The position numbers and the translations under genes were made by a program. Positions 1 to 6,611 of a DNA stretch of 64,000 nucleotides are shown here, piece by piece (within the stretch, counting starts at the first letter, position 1; each line of letters begins with the position of its first letter). Source of the stretch: Pleurocapsa sp. PCC 7319 (lineage in GTDB: Bacteria; Cyanobacteriota; Cyanobacteriia; Cyanobacteriales; Xenococcaceae). Below the pieces are notes generated by a model. The model worked only from the letters and a program-made list of their open reading frames with translations. It was not told the origin of the DNA and ran no database searches. The DNA lies in NCBI RefSeq assembly GCF_000332195.1, contig NZ_KB235922.1, positions 3,259,322 through 3,323,321 of the forward strand, given 5' to 3'.

Positions 1-50
1 CTTCTACTAATGATGATAATCCTTTCAACTCAGACGATTTACCAGAGTAA
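1..50 (+). CDS. 3' end of a gene with an acidic C-terminal tail (partial)
   Basis: An open frame enters from the left edge and stops with TAA at 48-50. The last residues read STNDDNPFNSDDLPE. This acidic, proline-ending tail resembles the C-terminal tip of bacterial single-stranded DNA-binding proteins, but the final Phe is replaced by Glu. Too little is visible to name the protein. It precedes the small-gene cluster on the same strand. Confidence 0.45.
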   Translation, partial: STNDDNPFNSDDLPE

Positions 51-83
51 ATACAAGATGAAATTTATTTAATAGGGGGTGGT

Positions 84-743
84 ATGAAGTTGCCAGCCTC
101 TATTTGTTTGTCTATAAAACTTCAAAACTATTTAATCAATATGGTGAATATTATTATGGAACTCAACCAAGTTCAGAGAGAGTTAATTATTAGGGGCTAC
201 GATGCCCACTGTAGCGAGATAGAAAGATTAATTGAAACTAGGCTCAATACGGATATGATAGAGCTATATGAGGTCTTACTGTCTGGTAGAAAGGCTGATA
301 TCAAAAGGTACTGCAATAACAACGAGATTGATTTATTAGATATAGATGAAGCTACCAAGCAGTCTATAGGTCTTAATTTAATTGAGATTGAAATTAAAAC
401 TCTGCTCAGTGAAAAGGGTAGATATGATGCTGAGTTGAAAGAGTTGGGTATCAGGACAAAGAGAATTACCAATGGCATAGAACAATGTCCTTGGTTCTCT
501 ATGTTTAATAGTCCTGTTAGCCTCCAATGGTGGACGAAAAACACAGAGAAGATACTAAGTAACTGCGATATTAACCACAAATACTATGACTGGGTTGACA
601 GCAAGATAGAACATATCAAAGATGTCTGGACTGAGATTGAGCCTCAACAAGCTCTCCCTGACATAACTAAGTACTGGCAGGTTTATAACTTTGAAGTGCC
701 TGAAAGGGTACAAGAATACTTGGTAAAGGGTTGTGGCAATTAG
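84..743 (+). CDS. Hypothetical protein, accessory region
   Basis: This is a 219-residue frame with no domain I recognise. It is rich in Glu, Lys and Ile, probably largely helical and soluble. A G-rich stretch at 74-79 could serve as ribosome binding site for the ATG at 84. An in-frame ATG at 156 gives a more typical soluble N-terminus (MELNQVQREL) and may be the true start. The 3' end overlaps the next frame by 13 bases, which suggests a translationally coupled small-gene operon. I cannot assign a function. Confidence 0.6.
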   Translation: MKLPASICLSIKLQNYLINMVNIIMELNQVQRELIIRGYDAHCSEIERLIETRLNTDMIELYEVLLSGRKADIKRYCNNNEIDLLDIDEATKQSIGLNLIEIEIKTLLSEKGRYDAELKELGIRTKRITNGIEQCPWFSMFNSPVSLQWWTKNTEKILSNCDINHKYYDWVDSKIEHIKDVWTEIEPQQALPDITKYWQVYNFEVPERVQEYLVKGCGN

Positions 744-1117
744 TAATAGATAGTCCTCATCCTTCTGTTGTAGCACCCCTACAAGGTAACGATGTAGCAA
801 TGGAAGGAGATATTAATTGTCATATTGAAGAAGAGGATACAGCAGCCCAACCAATTAGTGTGTCTACACAAGTAACATTAGAAATATCACAGGATAAGGA
901 ATCTGAGTTTAACGAGAAGTTTAATATTATATTTCCTACTATTAAAGGACAGTGTTTGAATACAAAAGATTTTAAGTTAGTAAAAGATAGTTTGATAGCT
1001 GAAATAGAGAATAGTTTAAATCCTAATAAAGTAATTAACAGCTTTTTAGATAGCTACGCTAATATTATGAATAGCTCTCAAAAAAAGCAACTAGCAAAAA
1101 TAATTAATAGTGGCTGA
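731..1117 (+). CDS. Hypothetical protein, accessory region
   Basis: The 128-residue frame begins with TTG at 731. The first ATG, at 800, would give about 105 residues starting MEGDINCHIEEED and may be the real start. The N-terminal half is acidic; the C-terminal half is Asn/Lys-rich and helical. No family is recognised. It directly follows, and from the TTG overlaps, the preceding gene, so the two are probably co-transcribed. Confidence 0.5.
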   Translation: MWQLVIDSPHPSVVAPLQGNDVAMEGDINCHIEEEDTAAQPISVSTQVTLEISQDKESEFNEKFNIIFPTIKGQCLNTKDFKLVKDSLIAEIENSLNPNKVINSFLDSYANIMNSSQKKQLAKIINSG

Positions 1118-1204
1118 TTAATCCATTAGCTTCGGTAATTATTGAATAACATAGGTACTATTATTCTAGATAAAATAGTATTTATATACTTAGAAATATT
1201 AATT

Positions 1205-1363
1205 ATGAAAATTAAAAACAGAATTCACACCAGCCCTAAGCACGTTACCTTACAAAACTTTGTTATAGATTTTGTCGAGCAGCAAGCACAAAAAAATAAT
1301 AAATCATTTTTTAGCCAACTAAATAGCATAGTAAGAATATTCAAGAAACAGTATGACCTCTAA
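1205..1363 (+). CDS. Small hypothetical protein
   Basis: This is a basic protein of about 52 residues starting at ATG 1205 (MKIKNRIHTSPKHVTLQNF). The same frame is open upstream to a TTG at 1142, but that extension looks non-coding. The stop overlaps the start of the next gene by 11 bases, supporting a real, coupled small gene. No family is recognised. Confidence 0.4.
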   Translation: MKIKNRIHTSPKHVTLQNFVIDFVEQQAQKNNKSFFSQLNSIVRIFKKQYDL

Positions 1364-1556
1364 AGAGAAATTATTAATAGAAACACAAAGTAAATTTAGA
1401 AATAATATTAAGGGTTCTGGTCTAATTTATATGGGTCTATATAACTTGATAAACGAAAATAGACCTATGATACCAGAAGAGTTGGCAAAGGCTATATATG
1501 TCCCAATATCATTTGTCTTAGAGTACGAATATATCTGGAATATATATATCAATTAG
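1353..1556 (+). CDS. Small hypothetical protein
   Basis: This 67-residue frame begins at ATG 1353 inside the end of the previous gene. The central stretch (ENRPMIPEELAKAIYVPISF) could form a helix-turn-helix, so a small DNA-binding protein is possible but not shown. It is the last plus-strand gene before a 480-base gap. Confidence 0.45.
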   Translation: MTSKEKLLIETQSKFRNNIKGSGLIYMGLYNLINENRPMIPEELAKAIYVPISFVLEYEYIWNIYIN

Positions 1557-1695
1557 TCACAAGATAAAACCAGAAACTACGAGAAAAGTAGGCATCAAAT
1601 ATTAGTAGTATCTGTATACAGTATCGCTCTGAGCTTAATTGTATCTTTCTATGTGTGGTGGTAGAGAGTGACTGTACATGGCATAAATCTTAGAT

Positions 1696-1726
1696 AAAAA
1701 AATGACCTACTAAAGATTAGTAGGTC
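1696..1726 (-). terminator. Rho-independent terminator, minus strand
   Basis: A perfect 10-bp inverted repeat (1704-1713 with 1717-1726) has a 3-base loop and, on the minus strand, is followed by a run of seven T (plus-strand A-run at 1696-1702). No minus-strand gene lies upstream of it, so it may end an untranslated antisense transcript. Confidence 0.6.
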
Positions 1727-1891
1727 TATATGCTTTCAAAAGTATTATTTTAAATTGATAACAAATTAAAACTATGTCCGTGTAAACCCCATGTTAATTT
1801 ATCATCATCTTTAATGATAATAAATAACAGGCGTAGTAAGTAGGATTAAATATTACTAGGTTAGAATATAGATAGGAAACTAGATATTAAA

Positions 1892-1925
1892 AAACTTTCT
1901 AGTATTTGCTTTAGCTAGAAAGTTT
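1892..1925 (-). terminator. Hairpin, terminator-like on the minus strand
   Basis: An 11-bp perfect stem (1892-1902 with 1915-1925) encloses a 12-base loop. On the minus strand the stem runs into a T-rich stretch. It could be a second minus-strand terminator, or a structural element upstream of the polymerase-like gene. Confidence 0.45.
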
Positions 1926-2040
1926 CAGAAGATATTTATGGAAAATACAAATACAAAAAAGTATTACTAAAACAATAGAGTAAAGACTATTGAGCAATTC
2001 CAAATAAATGAAATAATTATAACTTTTTATATTATAACCT

Positions 2041-3528
2041 ATGAGGCAAACAGTATCAAAGAATTTTAGAGATGAAATAATCAAAATATATCCTAATTGC
2101 TTAAACAAAATTTCTTATTTAAGATTTTTGCAATATAGATTTTTTAGTAACAATTGGGAAGACAAAGAAAATTGTTTACTGAAAGTGCCACAGTTTGCTT
2201 TGGCATACTGTGAAAGTAAAACTAGAGCCTTGGCAGCTAATAATTACAAAGGATATTTATTTTTACAGAAGTTCAGTAAGGAAATACAACACATCACTTG
2301 GTCGGATTGGAGTTTTGCAGAAGGTAGATGTAGAGTCGTTGAATTTCCTATTGATGCGAGACTAGAATCTCTTATTACTTTAGAGACATATAAAGACTAT
2401 AAACAAGAAGGCGGAAGAATCTATTTAATCAGTGGGAATAAATTTACTACCAGAAATAGAAATCTAGAACTTAAAAAAGCGCAAGAAAAACTTCAAGACG
2501 AGTTAGACGATATCAGGAAGTGTAGAAAAGTCAGAACAGGAGCAGCTAAGATATTTTTCTACATGATGAAGGTAGATATTAAGCACTATAGAAAAATAAT
2601 TGATAACAATATTGATACCGTCGAACTGGCTATCAACAACAGAATTGATTTAGCAGAAACTAAAAAGAAAGTTTATTTAGAAATAATAGATTGTCTGAAG
2701 GAGATAAAAAAACCAATGTTGCATGGAGTAAAAAATAGTTGGAGATTATACGATGAAGGGGTTTCTATAACAGGCTTACCTCGTCAATATCGCAAAATGC
2801 TGTGTAAAGGCTGGACGGAGTTTGATATTAAATCTAGTCAGTTAGCAATAGTCAGCAGTAAATGGAATATACCTAGTATTCATAAATTCCTTAGCCAACG
2901 CAATAGCGTATGGGACTTATTCTTTGATGTCTTTTCTGTATCTGCTGATGAATACGAGTATGCCAAAAGGTTTTTTAAAGAAAGCTTATACAGTGTTGTG
3001 TTTGGCAAGCAAGAGACAAGTATAGCTAAAGAGTACGATAAGTTATTTGGTAAAGGGGCAGGTCAAAAGTTTAGTAATATCTGGTTGGTTAGAGATTTAT
3101 TTGATGCTCGTGAGGCTGAGATTAATAGATTAGCCAATGTTCCTCAAGGTCGCTACTACTCATTAGTTGCGGGGCTAACCTGTAATTCTAGTAATTTCTT
3201 TAAAACAGGAATAAGCAAAGGCGAACTTAAGAAGTTTGAAGAAACTGGAGTCATGCCTTATACCCAACGTAAGCGTATAACATCTGCTATGGCTCAAGAA
3301 GTACAGATGATTGAAATGGCTATACTAACTCCAATCATAGACCTAGCTAAAAAGAACAGTGAGTATTATGTCATTACCCTATGGCAACATGACGGCTTCT
3401 CAGTTAGGTTCTTGGATAATACCAAGAGGAATAAATATACCAAGACAATTGTAAATGCTTTTCAGTCAACTATAGATAGCCTTAAAACCTTTAACATCCC
3501 AACCTACCTTGAATACGAACATCTCTAA
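2041..3528 (+). CDS. Family A polymerase-like protein (possible replication protein of the element)
   Basis: This 495-residue protein shows the three palm/fingers motifs of family A nucleic acid polymerases in the right order. Motif A-like: Asp262 in FDIKSSQLAI. Motif B: Lys309-x3-Lys313-x3-Tyr317-x3-Phe321-Gly322, the same i+4 spacing as Arg754/Lys758/Phe762/Tyr766-Gly in E. coli Pol I. Motif C: His450-Asp451-Gly452. A helix near 415-430 (MAQEVQMIEMAIL) fits the conserved Q-containing helix before motif C. No 3'-5' exonuclease motifs are evident in the N-terminal 250 residues. The family gives the inference of a DNA polymerase or single-subunit RNA polymerase. Small size and context (AT-rich accessory DNA, RHH proteins, no helicase) suggest an element-borne replication enzyme. 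Product type is unproven. Confidence 0.6.
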   Translation: MRQTVSKNFRDEIIKIYPNCLNKISYLRFLQYRFFSNNWEDKENCLLKVPQFALAYCESKTRALAANNYKGYLFLQKFSKEIQHITWSDWSFAEGRCRVVEFPIDARLESLITLETYKDYKQEGGRIYLISGNKFTTRNRNLELKKAQEKLQDELDDIRKCRKVRTGAAKIFFYMMKVDIKHYRKIIDNNIDTVELAINNRIDLAETKKKVYLEIIDCLKEIKKPMLHGVKNSWRLYDEGVSITGLPRQYRKMLCKGWTEFDIKSSQLAIVSSKWNIPSIHKFLSQRNSVWDLFFDVFSVSADEYEYAKRFFKESLYSVVFGKQETSIAKEYDKLFGKGAGQKFSNIWLVRDLFDAREAEINRLANVPQGRYYSLVAGLTCNSSNFFKTGISKGELKKFEETGVMPYTQRKRITSAMAQEVQMIEMAILTPIIDLAKKNSEYYVITLWQHDGFSVRFLDNTKRNKYTKTIVNAFQSTIDSLKTFNIPTYLEYEHL

Positions 3529-3786
3529 CTTTCAACCTTCAATTTAGCCGTAAATCATGGGGGAAGGAGCATCATTAACAAGAGAAGTAGGTTTCAGCCC
3601 CCCTTATATTGAGAAATAGAATAGAGAGGCAGGTAAGGGCTACTATTTCAGCTTCTCCTCCTATAGATACGTATATATAGAGGTATAGAAATAGCTATAA
3701 CCTTTGTGTAGTAAGAAATACAACAACTGTGCATTGCTGCAAGTTTTTCCCCCAAGATATTGAGCAGTTAATGTAATCTACTCATT

Positions 3787-4149
3787 CTAAGGTGATTTAT
3801 CAGGATTATATAAGCCCTCACTAATAGCAAATGCTTTTAGTTCCCGATATGCAGCAAGCAGAGATGACCTGTTGCTCCAGTTGTCTCCTTTGCCACCTGT
3901 AAAGTGCTTTTCTGGAAAAGGGTCTAAGAAAGTTCCATTCTCTTTTATCAAGTATTCATCTCGAACAGATTCTTTCGTAAAATCCCAATCAATATCAAAG
4001 ACTAACTCGAAGGAATCAATAAACTCTTGCAGCCTTTCGTTTAAACTATCACTCATATTCAAGCCTCTATTAAGCCAAGTATAAGTATAGGGTTTATTTC
4101 TTCTATTTTCTATTTCTCTGATATTAAAAGCGATTAGTTTGTTAATCAA
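3787..4149 (-). CDS. Hypothetical protein
   Basis: This is a 120-residue frame; an in-frame ATG at 4056 would give an 89-residue protein starting MSDSLNERLQEF. It is acidic and aromatic-rich with no recognised family. It lies divergent to the RHH gene at 4221, with a short regulatory gap between. The overlapping plus frame at 3872-4084 has unnatural composition and is treated as its shadow. Confidence 0.5.
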   Translation of the reverse strand: MINKLIAFNIREIENRRNKPYTYTWLNRGLNMSDSLNERLQEFIDSFELVFDIDWDFTKESVRDEYLIKENGTFLDPFPEKHFTGGKGDNWSNRSSLLAAYRELKAFAISEGLYNPDKSP

Positions 4150-4170
4150 TAGTTTGACTATTATTTACTA

Positions 4171-4198
4171 CTACTATTTTTCAATAATAGAAAAGTAG
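4171..4198. promoter_or_regulatory. Imperfect inverted repeat between divergent genes (possible operator)
   Basis: CTACTATTTTTC at 4171-4182 is mirrored by GAAAAGTAG at 4190-4198 with a three-base gap. A TTGACT at 4153-4158 followed at 16 bases by TATTTT (4175-4180) makes a weak plus-strand promoter overlapping the repeat. The adjacent gene encodes a ribbon-helix-helix protein, so autorepression is plausible but inferred. Confidence 0.35.
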
Positions 4199-4220
4199 CC
4201 ATAGTGATTACTTTTTATAT

Positions 4221-4364
4221 ATGAAGAAAATAATGATAAGCAGAAATATAAGACTGCTTCCTAATGATTGGGACAGATTAAGTATCATAGCAGATAAATA
4301 TAATATGCGAATAAGTGAATTAGTTAGATTAGCAATTAAGGAATATTTGAAATATAGAGTTTAG
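4221..4364 (+). CDS. Ribbon-helix-helix (CopG/Arc-like) protein
   Basis: A 47-residue protein begins at ATG 4221. A short basic strand (ISRNIRLLPNDWDRLSIIAD) precedes two helices with the turn YNMRISELVRLAIKEYL. This is the layout of RHH DNA-binding proteins used as plasmid copy-number repressors, antitoxins or nickase accessory factors. No toxin partner is adjacent. It resembles the RHH protein encoded at 4740-4922, so the two are probably paralogues or functional relatives. Confidence 0.65.
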   Translation: MKKIMISRNIRLLPNDWDRLSIIADKYNMRISELVRLAIKEYLKYRV

Positions 4365-4381
4365 ATATAGAGTTTAGATTT

Positions 4382-4594
4382 ATGAAAGCAACAATTACTA
4401 AGAAAGATTTATTAACCATTAAAGAAACAAGAGAAGCCTTGCAAGTTAGCACTACAACCTTGCGAGGATATATTAAAAAAGGTCTACTCCGCAAAGTGCG
4501 CGATAGCCTGGAGAAGACCAAAGTGTATTATCTCAAATCTGAAGTTGATAAGCTTCTAGCTACTAGATTTTATATAGAAGAAGTTAATACTTAG
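4382..4594 (+). CDS. Excisionase-like / MerR-type HTH protein
   Basis: This 70-residue basic protein reads LLTIKETREALQVSTTTLRG followed by YIKKGLLRKVRDS and a C-terminal YYLKSEVDKLLA. That is the winged helix-turn-helix pattern of the excisionase/HTH_17 family: helix, recognition helix, wing with K-G-L/I, then an EVDxLL helix. Such proteins act as excisionases or repressors in mobile elements. It starts 17 bases after the RHH gene and is likely co-transcribed with it. Confidence 0.7.
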   Translation: MKATITKKDLLTIKETREALQVSTTTLRGYIKKGLLRKVRDSLEKTKVYYLKSEVDKLLATRFYIEEVNT

Positions 4595-4686
4595 TTTCTC
4601 TATATTATGAAACTGAATAAACAAATAAGACCACTATTCTTTAATTTGAACGGTAGTTTTTTGTTAATTATATTTTATGAGAATGA

Positions 4687-4715
4687 TTGTCATTTCTAAT
4701 ATTTATTGTTATAAT
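4687..4715 (+). promoter_or_regulatory. Sigma-70 type promoter
   Basis: TTGTCA at 4687-4692 and TATAAT at 4710-4715 are separated by exactly 17 bases. The predicted start of transcription is near 4722, so translation of the following gene should begin at the ATG at 4740 rather than at the upstream in-frame ATG at 4677. Confidence 0.6.
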
Positions 4716-4739
4716 ATATATGTAGTCGAAAGTAGTATA

Positions 4740-4922
4740 ATGAAATTAAATGTAGCTGACACTATTACGTCAGAAATAGCTAGTAGAAAACTCAAATCAA
4801 TAACAAGAAGTATAAGGTTTGAGAGAAAAGATTGGGAAGAATTGAGTAAATTATCTATCGAGCTTGATTTACCAACTAGTCATTTAGTAAGAAAAGCAGT
4901 AAAGCAATTGATTAAAAAATAA
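4740..4922 (+). CDS. Ribbon-helix-helix DNA-binding protein
   Basis: A 60-residue protein starts at ATG 4740, chosen because a near-consensus promoter lies at 4687-4715 inside the longer frame. Residues 20-60 (SITRSIRFERKDWEELSKLS, then a second helix TSHLVRKAVKQLIKK) show the strand-helix-helix order of RHH repressors. The stop codon is directly followed by another ATG, so the next gene may be translationally coupled. Confidence 0.6.
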   Translation: MKLNVADTITSEIASRKLKSITRSIRFERKDWEELSKLSIELDLPTSHLVRKAVKQLIKK

Positions 4923-4994
4923 ATGGCTATATCGCAGACTCTAATGCGATTAACAAATTGTCTCAAGGGAAAAATAATAAACAAAAAAAGAATT

Positions 4995-5450
4995 ATGAAA
5001 AATATTAAATACGGAACAGATTACAAAGTTTTAGATAGTGATATGCAAAATAGCAAAGAAGCTCTAGAAATGTTTGACAAAGCTATTTTCTGGGCAGACT
5101 CTTTGGCAAGAGGAGGTAACTTAGTAGATTGCTCTGATATTGATGATGGAAGTGATGAGGGTGATGTATATTTTGAAAGCTTTTGTAGAATGAAAAATAA
5201 AGAGCTTGAAAAAGAAATTTCTAATAATCACCAATATGCGGAAGAAATGAAAGTAGCTTTGTTTCTAAGGAGGAGATACCCTTATAGAACAAAGAAATTA
5301 TATGAAGGTCATATGAATATGCACGGTGCTATTTTAGCTGAAAAGTTGAAAGAACATAAAGCTAATATTTTACAGGTTTTAGAAAAACCAGTTCAACAAG
5401 AAACATTAGATTCAGAAGAGAATGAATTAGATGATGACCTACCATTTTAA
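4995..5450 (+). CDS. Hypothetical protein with SSB-like C-terminal tip
   Basis: The frame is open from 4923, but the ATG at 4995 (MKNIKYGTDYKVL) gives the more protein-like 151-residue product. The body is charged and helical with no recognised domain and no evident OB fold. The extreme C-terminus is SEENELDDDLPF, matching the acidic-hydrophobic tip of SSB proteins (DDDIPF type) that docks replication and repair enzymes. A bound terminator follows at 5597-5635. The role as a partner-recruiting protein is inference from the tail only. Confidence 0.5.
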   Translation: MKNIKYGTDYKVLDSDMQNSKEALEMFDKAIFWADSLARGGNLVDCSDIDDGSDEGDVYFESFCRMKNKELEKEISNNHQYAEEMKVALFLRRRYPYRTKKLYEGHMNMHGAILAEKLKEHKANILQVLEKPVQQETLDSEENELDDDLPF

Positions 5451-5596
5451 TTAATAATCATGTCAGTTACTTAAAATAGTTGTAGAAAAATTTATTAAAT
5501 AGTTTTTATAAATAAAATCGAATAAATAAGCTTTCTAAATAATATTTAAACAATTAAATAGGGATTATCTAATAACCCAGTGTTGGCAAATTATCA

Positions 5597-5635
5597 GACG
5601 GCTCTCAAGATTAATTTCTTGGGGGTCTTTTTTTA
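5597..5635 (+). terminator. Rho-independent terminator
   Basis: The arm CTCAAGA pairs with TCTTGGG, with GAC/GTC at the base of the stem, followed by a run of seven T. It lies about 150 bases after the stop of the SSB-tail gene and likely ends that transcript. Confidence 0.65.
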
Positions 5636-5665
5636 TTAACTATACATTTTCAGCAATTAAAACTA

Positions 5666-5983
5666 ATGACCATATCAAAATCAAGACCACCTCAAGGTAG
5701 CTACGATGAAAACTTTGACCCACGCCCAAAGATTGTAACTGTTGGTGTCTCACTAGTAACAGTTGAAGAACATACGTTTATACAAGACGGACGCGCTGTA
5801 ACTTGTCCTGTAGATGACGACATTACATACATTAGTTTGCCTAGAGAGATTGTTCATTTGCCTTGTGGGGGTGCGTCCTATGACATTATTGCTGACTTAC
5901 TGGAACAAGAAGGCTATTTGCGTAAGCATTGGCGGATTTCTTACGTCTGGGAATGTATACCTGAAGGTCAGCACCCGTTTTAG
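5666..5983 (+). CDS. Hypothetical protein
   Basis: A 105-residue protein starts at ATG 5666. The middle (VGVSLVTVEEHTFIQDGRAV) looks like a beta-rich segment; the C-terminal half contains a helix (SYDIIADLLEQEGYL) and ends WECIPEGQHPF. No family is recognised. It sits after a terminator and 55 bases before the next hypothetical gene on the same strand. Confidence 0.5.
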   Translation: MTISKSRPPQGSYDENFDPRPKIVTVGVSLVTVEEHTFIQDGRAVTCPVDDDITYISLPREIVHLPCGGASYDIIADLLEQEGYLRKHWRISYVWECIPEGQHPF

Positions 5984-6038
5984 CTACCTTCTTTTTATTT
6001 ACATAAACACTTGACTAATCAATCAAATATTTATCACC

Positions 6039-6596
6039 ATGAAAACTCATCAAGCAGAAGTAATCAACTGTGTAATCGCGAAGACTAAATATGGTCGTAA
6101 GCTTGTTCTCAACTGTAAGTTACTATCTGATAATTCCCAAGTCGCTTGTTGGAGTAATGAGCTTGGCAACAAAGTATATCGCTCAAAGCATAAAGGCGAC
6201 ATTGTTGAGCTTATCGAATCTGACAAGGGTAAATTTAGTGTTCTTGATAAAGAACCACCCCACAATATCAATGGCGCAGGACTAAAATCTGTCAAAGAGA
6301 TAATGCCAAACATACCTAAGTCTAACGGCTATGCCAACGGGACTAACGCTACTCAACAAGCCGTTAATTCTGCTGTAGAAGATTATTTAGATAATGATTT
6401 GGGACTCCCAGAATTATTAACTGACCGACAGAAACAAGACTTGAAAAAGCTTACAGTTGAACGCGCCCGTCTTTTAGTATTCTGTATTGAAACAATGAAG
6501 AATGAAATGGATGCCAAAGGATTTGAGTTCTATGAAAACTCAGTTAGAAGTTTAGGAGTAAGTTTGTTCATTCAAATTACTCGTTATCTACCATAG
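6039..6596 (+). CDS. Hypothetical protein, possible OB-like N-terminus
   Basis: This is a 185-residue protein. Residues 1-68 alternate short strands with basic residues (VINCVIAKTKYGRKLVLNCK, then a KHKGDIVELI turn) and could be an OB-like fold; this is only an impression. Residues 115-180 are helical and charged. It ends 15 bases before the 3' end of hsdR, with which it converges. It is the last small gene of the AT-rich block. Confidence 0.5.
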   Translation: MKTHQAEVINCVIAKTKYGRKLVLNCKLLSDNSQVACWSNELGNKVYRSKHKGDIVELIESDKGKFSVLDKEPPHNINGAGLKSVKEIMPNIPKSNGYANGTNATQQAVNSAVEDYLDNDLGLPELLTDRQKQDLKKLTVERARLLVFCIETMKNEMDAKGFEFYENSVRSLGVSLFIQITRYLP

Positions 6597-6611
6597 AAGT
6601 ATTTGAAATAC

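Larger units (their letters stand above)
1557..2040. other. Gene-free stretch with two strong hairpins before the polymerase-like gene
   Basis: No convincing gene is present on either strand; a minus frame at 1911-2108 is low-complexity. The stretch holds two perfect inverted repeats (1704-1726 and 1892-1925) with T-runs on the minus strand. It could be a replication-control or origin region for the element, by position only. Confidence 0.4.

Noticed and set aside
1911-2108. Minus-strand 65-residue hydrophobic frame
   Set aside because: It is AT-driven low-complexity sequence that overlaps a hairpin and the start of the polymerase-like gene.
3872-4084. Plus-strand 70-residue frame
   Set aside because: It is antisense to a better-looking minus-strand gene and has a Ser/Lys-rich composition without any motif.
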